Shown here one piece after another: positions 7,052 through 13,800 of a stretch of DNA of 44,251 nucleotides. The stretch is from an uncultured Bacillota bacterium (GTDB lineage Bacteria > Bacillota > Dehalobacteriia > UBA4068 > UBA4997). Position 1 is the first letter of the stretch. Every line of letters begins with the position of its first letter. Below the pieces are notes generated by a model. That model was given only the letters and a program-made list of their open reading frames with translations. It was not told the origin of the DNA and made no database searches. The stretch covers positions 1 to 44,251 of the forward strand of contig CAQWMM010000013.1 of assembly GCA_948907985.1 (NCBI GenBank). The letters run 5' to 3'. Made by a program: the position numbers and the translations under genes.

Positions 7052-9388
7052 TTACTCCGGTTTGGCAATCGCTTTGCGGGTTTTGTTGCCGTCGGTGCTG
7101 TAATAGAGGGTTCGCTCGCCGTCGGCGTTATAGCCGGGGAAGAAACGAATACCGTTGTCCTGATGTTGGTATTTACTAAGCCGCTCGTTCACTTCCTCTT
7201 CGGTGGCCAGGCGCAGGCCGATAAGCTGCCCGCGGTTGTCATATTCCGTCATGACAAACTGCTCGCGCTCCGGCTTGCTGCTGCTCTGTACGGTCAGGCC
7301 GCTGCTGCGCGTATTGTCAATAAAAGCGCTGACCAGCTCTTCTTGAAAGTAAATGTCGCGCTGGGTACCATTGAGCGTAATCACCTCGCGGTATTCTAGC
7401 CCGAACTGTTCATATTGCGCCAGGCGTTCGGCAATCGTCTGATCGTTCGCCGCTTCCTCCTCCGGGTTATTGTGGCGGAGAGCGTATGCCACCTGCTGCG
7501 GCATCTCGTCTGTCGAACTATTGTCGGTCTGGCTCTCGTCATATTCGGCATAAGCAACTTGCTGTGCGGCCGGGTTCTGCATTGCCGCAAAGTTTTCTTC
7601 CACATAAACCTCCAAGCCCAGCAGCTCGCCAAACGGGTCGATACTGCCGTCGGCGTTGTAAATCACATCGCGTTTGGTGCGCAGGTCCACCTCGCCCTCC
7701 ACATTGATATATTCAAAATGAATAGCCCGGCCCAGCTTTTGGCCGTCTCGCACAATATCGTAGCCGTCCCAGAAGTAGCGCACCAGCTGGCCGTTGTAGA
7801 GCAGCCGCCCGCGCTCGCCATAGATCAGGCCGAACTGCTCATAGGGCTGTATTTCATCATACATCGGGCGGTCGCGCTGTTCGTCCCAGCCGGCTTGTTC
7901 TTCCGGCGTAGCCAGGCGCAGGCCGCTTAACTGGCCGCCGGTGTAGACGGTGTAGAGTTCCACAGCGCCCGGCCCATAACTGCTGGTGCCTAAATGTTCG
8001 GTCAGCCAGTTTCCGGTGGGTTCGTCATAGATACCGCGCACCTCGTGCCCATGATAATACATTTTCAGGCCCTGGCCGTCCATATCCGGATCGTCAAACT
8101 GCCAGCCCAGCCCGAACTGGGTGTATGGTTCAAGCAGTCTGGACCACTGGGCGCGCGCCATGCCGCTGTATAACCGGTGCAGTTCTTCATCGTTCATATT
8201 GTCATAATCCAGGCTGTTGAACAGTTGATTTATTTCCTCATCACTCATTTTATTATAATCAATAAGTTCCAGATTAGCCAGCATATCGGCGGTCAGCAGG
8301 TTGGTTGACTGTTGGCTGGGCTTTCCCGGCGTGGCAAAAGCCACGGCGGCGCCAATAAGCAGCAGGCCAAAGACCGCCAGGGTTAAAAAGCTCACTTTCT
8401 TCACTTTCATGATTGACACAATCCTTTCTTCTATCACACTTTTGTTATTGTAGCCGCTGCCCAGACTGTTCATCAGGCCGGGCGCCGCCGGCTGCGGGCA
8501 GTTCTCCGCCCAGCTTAACAGCGTCAGGGCGTATTCGCGCCGGGCCGCCGGTTCGCTGCCGCAGTGGCGTACTACCGCTGCATCGCAGGCCAGCTCCATA
8601 TCCCGGCTGAACAGCAGGAAGAACAGCCAAACCGCCGGGTTAAACCAATGCAGACAAAGTGCGGCGGCGGCCAGCAGCTTGCCGGCAGCGTCGAAATGGC
8701 GGATATGCGTCCATTCGTGCAGCAGAGCATAATTCAGCCGTTCGTACTGATTGTCGGGCATGCTGGCCGGCAGCAGGATAATTGGGCGCAGCAGCCCATA
8801 AGTCAGCGGCAGGTTTATTTTATCGCTTTGGCGCACGCTTACCGGGCGGCGCAGGGGGTGTTCAGCCAGCCATTGTTGAAAAAACGGCGTGTCCAGCTTT
8901 CGGGCCTGCCGGAAACGACGGCGGCCGCGCAGGTATACCAGGCTGAAAAAGCCCGCGGCGGCGATTGTACCGCCTGCCCAAAGCAGCGGCCAAAATTTAC
9001 TTGGGCTGGCCGGGGCGGGAGTTGCCGGTTCGGTTGGGGCTGTTGGGTCTGCGGTTTGCGCGGGAACGGTTAAAATTTTGGCCGGCTGATTGCCGGCTGG
9101 CTTATCAGGCATATCGACAGCCGGGTTAGGGGACGGGCTGGCGGCTATGCTGACTGATAAATTGGCCGGCAGGTTCAGGGGCAAATTAGCCGGCAGACTC
9201 ACCGGCAGGCTGACCGGAATACTGACAGGCAGTAGCAGTCTTAGCAGTACCAGCCACCAGATTAGCAGCCAAACCTGGCGGGGCAGCCATTTTTTATTTT
9301 GCAGCAGCAGACGCAGACTGGCAATCAGACCAATCAGCAGAGTGCCGGTTAGCGTCCATTGCAGGGGAGAAAGCAAGCTAACATTCAT
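7052..9388 (-). CDS. BlaR1/MecR1-like M56 family membrane peptidase sensor with repeat-rich C-terminus
   Basis: BlaR1-type proteins sense an external signal and cleave or inactivate the partner BlaI repressor. The first two helices (residues 1-60) end in a degenerate repeat of PVSLP/ANLP units (about 56-84) and a Pro/Ala/Thr-rich linker. The M56 zinc-peptidase domain follows, with LLHEWTHIRHFD (HExxH) and the distal ELACDAAVV glutamate motif, then a helix near residue 335. After it come about 420 residues that are not penicillin-binding but carry three or four repeats opening YEQFGL and ending in strand-rich text such as RGRLLYNGQLVRYFWD, akin to bacterial cell-surface repeat modules. Its start overlaps blaI by 11 bp. 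The signal is unlikely to be a beta-lactam because the sensor domain is different. Confidence 0.85.
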   Translation of the reverse strand: MNVSLLSPLQWTLTGTLLIGLIASLRLLLQNKKWLPRQVWLLIWWLVLLRLLLPVSIPVSLPVSLPANLPLNLPANLSVSIAASPSPNPAVDMPDKPAGNQPAKILTVPAQTADPTAPTEPATPAPASPSKFWPLLWAGGTIAAAGFFSLVYLRGRRRFRQARKLDTPFFQQWLAEHPLRRPVSVRQSDKINLPLTYGLLRPIILLPASMPDNQYERLNYALLHEWTHIRHFDAAGKLLAAAALCLHWFNPAVWLFFLLFSRDMELACDAAVVRHCGSEPAARREYALTLLSWAENCPQPAAPGLMNSLGSGYNNKSVIEERIVSIMKVKKVSFLTLAVFGLLLIGAAVAFATPGKPSQQSTNLLTADMLANLELIDYNKMSDEEINQLFNSLDYDNMNDEELHRLYSGMARAQWSRLLEPYTQFGLGWQFDDPDMDGQGLKMYYHGHEVRGIYDEPTGNWLTEHLGTSSYGPGAVELYTVYTGGQLSGLRLATPEEQAGWDEQRDRPMYDEIQPYEQFGLIYGERGRLLYNGQLVRYFWDGYDIVRDGQKLGRAIHFEYINVEGEVDLRTKRDVIYNADGSIDPFGELLGLEVYVEENFAAMQNPAAQQVAYAEYDESQTDNSSTDEMPQQVAYALRHNNPEEEAANDQTIAERLAQYEQFGLEYREVITLNGTQRDIYFQEELVSAFIDNTRSSGLTVQSSSKPEREQFVMTEYDNRGQLIGLRLATEEEVNERLSKYQHQDNGIRFFPGYNADGERTLYYSTDGNKTRKAIAKPE

Positions 9389-9758
9389 TGGGCCAATCCT
9401 CCACCAGTTGTTTCAGCTGGGCAACCTGCTGGGCGCTGACTTTTTCCCGGCCTAAAAGCGCGGCAAAAAGCTGCTCTTCGGAGCCGTCAAAAATCTTATT
9501 GATTAAATTGTTGGTTTCGGCGGCCTGTACGCTGGCTTTGCTAACCAGCGCCCGGCAGACGAAATGCGGCTCCTGCCTTTGCACCGCGCCCTTTTGGATG
9601 CAGCGTTTGATCAGGGTGTAGGTGGTGTTGATGTTCCAGCCGACTTCGGCCTGCAAAACCTCGGCCACCTGCCTGGCGGTCGGCTCACCCAGCCGCCAGA
9701 TCACGTTCATCACTTTTAGTTCGGAATCTACCAGCTTGTTCTCTGCCTTAACTGCCAT
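9378..9758 (-). CDS. BlaI/MecI/CopY family transcriptional repressor
   Basis: A 126-residue winged-helix repressor (LVDSELKVMNVIWRLGEP, TARQVAEVLQ, then NTTYTLIKRCIQKGAVQRQ) followed by the C-terminal dimerisation helices. BlaI proteins bind TACTACA-type dyads as dimers and are proteolysed on signal from the adjacent M56 sensor. AGGAGG 8 bp upstream fixes the start at ATG 9758, not the ATG at 9794. The gene overlaps the sensor gene by 11 bp, and two matching operators lie in its own promoter, so autoregulation is well supported. Confidence 0.93.
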   Translation of the reverse strand: MAVKAENKLVDSELKVMNVIWRLGEPTARQVAEVLQAEVGWNINTTYTLIKRCIQKGAVQRQEPHFVCRALVSKASVQAAETNNLINKIFDGSEEQLFAALLGREKVSAQQVAQLKQLVEDWPNEC

Positions 9759-9799
9759 AAACTTGTCCTCCTGGGTTTGTTTTGTTGCTAGCATAAAAA

Positions 9800-9833
9800 A
9801 TATGTTTAGAGTAAGCGCTCACTCTAAACATAT
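9800..9833 (-). promoter_or_regulatory. 34-bp palindrome in the blaI leader
   Basis: Arms ATATGTTTAGAGT and ACTCTAAACATAT surround AAGCGCTC, itself almost self-complementary, so 32 of 34 positions are symmetric. It starts at the -10 box and covers the expected transcription start. It differs in sequence from the BlaI operators, so it may bind another regulator or form an RNA hairpin. Confidence 0.75.
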
Positions 9834-9875
9834 ACTACCACAGTCTTATAAATTTGTCAATACTACAACAGTAGT
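9832..9875 (-). promoter_or_regulatory. blaI-blaR promoter with two BlaI operators
   Basis: On the minus strand, TTGACA (9855-9860), a 17-bp spacer and TAGTAT (9832-9837). Two operators flank these boxes: TACTACAACAGTAGT (9861-9875), a clean dyad beside the -35, and TACTACCACAGTCTT (9833-9847), a weaker copy over the -10. They agree at 12 of 15 positions, start 28 bp apart and match the known TACTAC/GTAGTA form of BlaI/MecI sites. Confidence 0.85.
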
Positions 9876-9891
9876 TTTTTTAAATTGCTGT

Positions 9892-10602
9892 TTAGTAAGA
9901 AAAAAGTTTTTTCAGCAGTTTGCTGACGTAGCTGGCTGTAATTTCGCTTTTATGCCATTCAACGTCTGTTATGGCCTCGGCCCAATAAAGGCGGTTGCTT
10001 TTGGTGTCATAGGCCACACGAAAACCAAACGGAATATTACTTTTGTCGTACATAAACCCGTCCCGGGCAGCCTTGATATATGCGGGCGCTTGTTTTTCCA
10101 GTTCAGGGCCATATTCCAGATTGAGCAGATATTGGCTGCCGGCGGCCAGGCCGGTTTCATAAACTGTTCTAATGAATAGTTTGGAATATTCTTCGGCTTC
10201 CGGGAGGTCAGGCGTGTCATTATTGGCCAGAAAAAAATGACATTTGTGTTTTTTGTCCAGTTGCCGAAAGGCGTAATAATTGCCAAAGGGATATTCAATC
10301 AGCTCGAAACCCTCTTGTTTTAGGCGTTTCAGCAGTTCCGGGATTGTCAGCGGCGGCTTGCATTGGTGCACAAAAGTTGAATTTTGGCGTACAAACTGCA
10401 AAAGCTGTATATTATTTCGTCTGGTTTGCCGGCATCCGGCCATGATAAGCAGTAGTCCGGTCAGTGTTAGCGGTATACAGACCAGAAGTGAGAATTGTTT
10501 AAGCAGGCCATACAGTGCGAACAGCAAAAAAGGCAGCGACGCTGCAAACAACGGCAGGCCGGTGCCGAAAAATGTTTTTTGTCGGTATTTTTCAGTTTGC
10601 AT
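9892..10602 (-). CDS. Membrane protein of unknown function
   Basis: Not recognised. The 236 residues begin with two hydrophobic helices (about 14-34 and 39-56) and then a soluble domain of about 175 residues with a helical start (PPLTIPELLKRLKQEGFEL) and strand-rich remainder ending in a basic helix. The architecture mirrors the protein at 6315-6980: two N-terminal helices and one cytosolic domain. AGGA lies 6 bp before the start, and a perfect promoter is upstream. It is transcribed on its own, towards blaI. Confidence 0.6.
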   Translation of the reverse strand: MQTEKYRQKTFFGTGLPLFAASLPFLLFALYGLLKQFSLLVCIPLTLTGLLLIMAGCRQTRRNNIQLLQFVRQNSTFVHQCKPPLTIPELLKRLKQEGFELIEYPFGNYYAFRQLDKKHKCHFFLANNDTPDLPEAEEYSKLFIRTVYETGLAAGSQYLLNLEYGPELEKQAPAYIKAARDGFMYDKSNIPFGFRVAYDTKSNRLYWAEAITDVEWHKSEITASYVSKLLKKLFSY

Positions 10603-10635
10603 AATCCTGTTCTGACTTTCTCAGTATTTTATTTA

Positions 10636-10664
10636 ATTATAGAATGTATTTATATTCTTGTCAA
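10636..10664 (-). promoter_or_regulatory. Promoter of the 9892-10602 gene
   Basis: Minus-strand TTGACA (10659-10664), 17-bp spacer and TATAAT (10636-10641), a perfect consensus 34 bp upstream of the start codon. Confidence 0.85.
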
Positions 10665-10670
10665 GCTTGT

Positions 10671-11243
10671 TCAAAACAGCATTTTCAAACCGATAGCGAT
10701 CAGCACCAGGCCGCCAAACACGCCGGCTTTGCCGGCCTGCCCCGCCAGGCGGGCGCTGCACAGCCGGCCAAGCAGACCGGCCAGCAGACAAAGGGCGAAT
10801 GTGCAGGCGGCGATAACCAAGCTGGCCTGCCAGATGTTTAGCCCGGCGGTGGGATTAAGGTTGACGCCGGCGGCGGCCAGGCTTACGCCGACGGCCAGAG
10901 CGTCAACGCTGGTGGCGACAGCTTGCAGCAGTATTAGCTGGGGGGTCAGGCAGATTATCGGCTCGGCAGGGTGCAGCAGACTGTCGGTCAGCATTTTGCC
11001 GCCCACCAGACACAGCAGCAGGCAGGCCAGCGGACTGGCTAAATGGATAGTGAAAACTGCGCAGGCATTGCCGGCAAAGTAACCAATCAGGGGCATAAGC
11101 CCCTGAAAAAAACCAAAAGCGCCGGCCAAAAGCAGTAAATCAACCGGGCGAATATTTTTCAGCGTCATGGCGCTGGCGGCTGAAACCGCAAAAGCGTCCA
11201 TGGCCAGCGCCGCGCCCAACAAAATAGTTTCTCCAAGCTGCAC
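10671..11243 (-). CDS. mntP: MntP family manganese efflux pump
   Basis: MntP exports Mn(II) and protects against manganese excess. The 190-residue product has the six helices of the family, with the duplicated signature ALAMDAFAVSAA near residue 12 and ATSVDALAVGVSLA in the second half; the two aspartates are the conserved metal residues. Length agrees with the E. coli protein. A good site AAAGGAG directly abuts an in-frame ATG at 11252, leaving no spacing, whereas it lies 9 bp from GTG 11243; the GTG start is therefore preferred. No manganese (yybP-ykoY) riboswitch is visible in the short upstream gap. Confidence 0.92.
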   Translation of the reverse strand: MQLGETILLGAALAMDAFAVSAASAMTLKNIRPVDLLLLAGAFGFFQGLMPLIGYFAGNACAVFTIHLASPLACLLLCLVGGKMLTDSLLHPAEPIICLTPQLILLQAVATSVDALAVGVSLAAAGVNLNPTAGLNIWQASLVIAACTFALCLLAGLLGRLCSARLAGQAGKAGVFGGLVLIAIGLKMLF

Positions 11244-11325
11244 AGGCCGCATCTCCTTTGGGGCGATTCTTTTATAGCAGAATATGCGGCGGCGGCGGCA
11301 AATATTAATCAACCGCTAAGTGTTC

Positions 11326-11368
11326 ACAAAAATAACAGCAGTGTCTTTGGCAGAACGCTGCTGTTATC
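11326..11368 (-). terminator. Terminator of the zinc-ribbon gene
   Basis: Stem AATAACAGCAG / CTGCTGTTAT (11331-11341 and 11358-11368); on the minus strand it is followed by ATTTTTG. It separates the zinc-ribbon gene from mntP. Confidence 0.8.
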
Positions 11369-11387
11369 TGTTAAGATTTGAGTTTGG

Positions 11388-11663
11388 TTAAGCCTGATGT
11401 CTATTGTAGCATTCGCGGCAATAAACCGGGCGATCATTTACCGGCTTAAATGGTACATGAGCCTCAGTGCCGCAATCGGCGCAGATAACGGTGAACATTT
11501 CCCGTCCGGCGTTTCTCTGCTGTTTGCGGGCGGCTCGGCAATGAGGGCAACGCGCAGGCTCATTCTGGAACCCTTTTTCGGCGTAAAACTCTTGCTCCGA
11601 TGCCGAAAACAAAAATTCCTCACCACATTCCTTGCAAACCAAGGTTTTGTCTGTAAATGCCAT
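11388..11663 (-). CDS. Double zinc-ribbon protein (CxxC-x17-CxxC type)
   Basis: A 91-residue protein with two metal sites. The N-terminal ribbon has CKECG near residue 10 and CPHC near residue 39. The C-terminal ribbon has CADC, exactly 17 residues, then CREC, the pattern of the CxxC-x17-CxxC family, which is common in anaerobes and of unknown function. It may bind RNA, ribosomes or RNA polymerase, as many stand-alone ribbons do; this is inference. GGGAGG lies 9 bp before the start. A leader of about 165 nt from a good promoter precedes it. Confidence 0.85.
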   Translation of the reverse strand: MAFTDKTLVCKECGEEFLFSASEQEFYAEKGFQNEPARCPHCRAARKQQRNAGREMFTVICADCGTEAHVPFKPVNDRPVYCRECYNRHQA

Positions 11664-11827
11664 TGTTAATCAAACCTCCCTTTATCTTTTTTTATTCTGA
11701 CAGCCTACAATTTCCGATAGATAGCCTGCGCTGATGCAGTATTTTACAGGGGAAACCATAAACTGTTAAAGGCTTGGTTGCTAATTTGTCTGCCGGACTA
11801 TCCTTTTGGATAGGCTTGTTTTTTGCT
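11664..11827 (-). other. Unusually long 5' leader of the zinc-ribbon gene
   Basis: About 165 nt separate the promoter from the start codon. The 5' end holds hairpin CTATCC-TTTT-GGATAG (11808-11823). I could not match it to a known riboswitch. It contains no gene. Confidence 0.45.
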
Positions 11828-11833
11828 GGCTAT

Positions 11834-11862
11834 ATTATAACCTATACTAAAACAAAATGCAA
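11834..11862 (-). promoter_or_regulatory. Promoter of the zinc-ribbon gene
   Basis: Minus-strand TTGCAT (11857-11862), 17-bp spacer and TATAAT (11834-11839). Confidence 0.7.
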
Positions 11863-12003
11863 CATATTTGTACAAACTTTTTGAATTTTTTTACAAAATA
11901 ATTTGCTGGACGGCGCATTGTTTCGACATTTTTCTTGCTTGAGGCGATTGGCCGGCGGCGTATGGCCCGGTGGAAAATGTCGATAAACTTTTGCGGATAG
12001 TGC

Positions 12004-12032
12004 TTGCAATGTTTTGCCAAATCGACTATAAT
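12004..12032 (+). promoter_or_regulatory. Promoter of the cold-shock/phosphoesterase operon
   Basis: TTGCAA (12004-12009), 17-bp spacer and TATAAT (12027-12032). The stretch 11863-12003 before it shows nothing else that I can support. Confidence 0.7.
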
Positions 12033-12085
12033 ATTAGCTGTAAATTTTTTAGCCCAAGAGGTTGCAAGGAGGTTTTTTGTTAGAT

Positions 12086-12283
12086 ATGAAAGGCAAGGTT
12101 AAATGGTTCAACGCTGAAAAAGGTTTTGGTTTTATTGAGCGCGAGGGCGGCAGCGATGTTTTTGTGCATTACTCGGCTATCCAATCGGACGGTTTTAAAA
12201 CGCTGGACGACGGCCAGGAAGTGGAATTTGATGAGGTAGAGGGGGCGCGTGGCCCGCAGGCGGCCAATGTGGTCAAATTATGA
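12086..12283 (+). CDS. Cold-shock domain protein (CspA family)
   Basis: A 65-residue single-strand RNA/DNA-binding OB-fold protein with both RNP motifs, KGFGFIE and DVFVHYSAI. Such proteins act as RNA chaperones that melt mRNA structure. AGGAGG (12067-12072) is 13 bp from ATG 12086 and only 4 bp from an in-frame TTG at 12077; the ATG gives the normal MKGKVKWFN start. The stop overlaps the start of the phosphoesterase gene by 4 bp (ATGA), so the two are translationally coupled. Confidence 0.95.
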   Translation: MKGKVKWFNAEKGFGFIEREGGSDVFVHYSAIQSDGFKTLDDGQEVEFDEVEGARGPQAANVVKL

Positions 12284-12780
12284 AAATAGCTGTTGTATCC
12301 GATACCCATTGGCAGTCGGGTTTGCCTCTGCCCAGGGTGTTGGAGCTGTTGGCGGCGCAGAAGCCGGATTTGCTTTTGCATGCCGGCGATTGGACAGACT
12401 TGAGTTTGCTGGATGAGCTGCAAAAAATTGCGCCGGTGGAGGCGGTGGCTGGTAACTGCGATCGGGCGGAAACCACTGCCCGGCTGGGGCAGCAGCGGAT
12501 TGTCCAAGCCGCGGGCCTTAGTATTGGCCTGACGCATGGGCATCTGTTCCCGCATTTGCCGACGCCGCAGGCGGCCTTGCGCACTTTTGCCGAGTCGCCG
12601 GTGCAGGCCGTGGTGTTTGGCCATTCCCATGTGCCGCTGTGTGAACGGCGAGAGGGCGTTTTGCTGTTCAATCCAGGTTCGGCGGTGCGTCCGCTGGGCG
12701 AAATAAAAAAGCCCTCTTATGGTCTGCTGACCATTGAGGAGGGCCAAATCCAGGGAGAAATAATTTATTTTAATAAATAA
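12280..12780 (+). CDS. YfcE/MJ0936-type metallophosphoesterase
   Basis: A 166-residue calcineurin-like phosphodiesterase. The metal ligands are all visible: SDTHW (DxH), HAGDWTD (GD), AGNCDR (GNxD), THGH and GHSHVP (GHxH). The family hydrolyses phosphodiester bonds, but the cellular substrate is mostly unknown. It is coupled to the upstream cold-shock gene by a 4-bp overlap, a pairing that hints at a role in RNA or nucleotide metabolism. Its 3' end overlaps the convergent DUF5131 gene by 16 bp. Confidence 0.93.
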   Translation: MKIAVVSDTHWQSGLPLPRVLELLAAQKPDLLLHAGDWTDLSLLDELQKIAPVEAVAGNCDRAETTARLGQQRIVQAAGLSIGLTHGHLFPHLPTPQAALRTFAESPVQAVVFGHSHVPLCERREGVLLFNPGSAVRPLGEIKKPSYGLLTIEEGQIQGEIIYFNK

Positions 12781-13643
12781 CAGGTATTGCACCTGGCGCA
12801 GCCGTTGCAAATGGCGCGGCTGCCGCAGTCGATACACTGGGGGGCAAAGCGGGGCTTGTAAAGCCTGGCTTTGGCCAGAGGGCGGCCGAATCCATCACAA
12901 AGTTTGTAATGGGCGGGCCGTCCTTTCACGTTGACGCCTGATTTGTGCGCCTGTTGGCTTTGCAGCCTTTTGTTGGGAATGAAATAATGGCGGCCGTCTT
13001 TGACAAAGTTGGTGCCGGTTTCAAAAAAATAAAAGCTGACATTGCTGGCCGCGCACTCGCGGCTAAGCTGCTGCACCCAGGCAAAATCACAGGGGCGGGC
13101 GCCGTCATAGTTTTCGCCGCCGCAGGTTACCTGTTCAATCTGGCCGGCGGGCAGCCATTTGGACAGGCTCACCGGGCCGATAAAGGGGGCGCAGAAAACG
13201 CCCTTGTGCTTAAAGGGCAGCTCCAGCAGCAACGGCAGACGCTCGTCGGCGCGGCGCTGGTTCTCGCAGGTTACGTTGAAGAAAACGTTTTCCCAGCCGT
13301 CGCCCCAGTCGGCGGGCAGGCAGGCGGCCACGCGCTCCGGCCGTTTGGTCAGCAGCAAAAACTTCACATCCCGGCGCTGCCAGATGATTGACCAGGCCTC
13401 TTCCCTCCATTGATCAGCCTCGGCCAGAAAAAAGTCGGAGGTCATACAAACCCGCAGCGTTTCGCCGCTTTTGATTTTGTAAGCGCCGGCGCGATTTTTT
13501 TGCAGGGGATAGTCAAAATTTTGCGTGCGGTAAATGTCCGCGCCGTTTTGATCGCGGATTTTATCTAAAAAATACATATAACAGTTGGCGCAGCCTTCGC
13601 TTTTCTTTATACAGCCGTGCCAGGGGTTCCAAATATCTCTCAT
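12765..13643 (-). CDS. DUF5131 (phage Gp37/Gp68-like) family protein
   Basis: A 292-residue protein opening with IWNPWHGCIKKSEGCANCYM, the hallmark of the DUF5131/Gp37-Gp68 family, which is thought to be radical-SAM related; the Cys cluster C-x7-C-x2-C would hold the iron-sulfur cluster. Other family features are FLLLTKRPERV and VTCGGENYDGARPCDFAWV. The extreme C-terminus carries a further Cys-rich stretch (CIDCGSRAICNGCARCNTC), a likely zinc or second metal site. The reaction is not known. The ribosome binding site is poor, and the start lies 12 bp from a 121-bp palindrome that would form part of its leader. Confidence 0.85.
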   Translation of the reverse strand: MRDIWNPWHGCIKKSEGCANCYMYFLDKIRDQNGADIYRTQNFDYPLQKNRAGAYKIKSGETLRVCMTSDFFLAEADQWREEAWSIIWQRRDVKFLLLTKRPERVAACLPADWGDGWENVFFNVTCENQRRADERLPLLLELPFKHKGVFCAPFIGPVSLSKWLPAGQIEQVTCGGENYDGARPCDFAWVQQLSRECAASNVSFYFFETGTNFVKDGRHYFIPNKRLQSQQAHKSGVNVKGRPAHYKLCDGFGRPLAKARLYKPRFAPQCIDCGSRAICNGCARCNTCYLLK

Positions 13644-13655
13644 TTTCTTGTTGTC

Positions 13656-13776
13656 AGCAGTTCACTAGCACATCATCTACTTTGTCGTCAGTCTGTTCAA
13701 GTCGCAGATGTACTAACGGTACATCTGCCTCCTCTCACAGTCTGACTTCGCGTATCTGATGCGCTATTGAACTGCT
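13656..13776. repeat. 121-bp near-perfect palindromic element
   Basis: Two 58-bp arms around a 5-nt loop TAACG. Best-paired parts are the outer 20 bp (AGCAGTTCACTAGCACATCA against its partner, 2 mismatches) and the inner 10 bp (GCAGATGTAC / GTACATCTGC, perfect); the middle is looser. It lies between the 3' end of uvrB and the start of the DUF5131 gene. The form is that of a MITE or ERIC-type repeat; only one copy is in the window. Confidence 0.85.
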
Positions 13777-13800
13777 TCTATATAATATAATTTAATATAT

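Noticed and set aside
7028..7930. Long plus-strand frames opposite the BlaR1-like gene
   Set aside because: They lack ribosome sites and familiar protein motifs, and the minus-strand frame has the HExxH motif and an operon with blaI.
10671..11387. Manganese riboswitch before mntP
   Set aside because: The gap between the zinc-ribbon terminator and mntP is too short, and the conserved core is not present.
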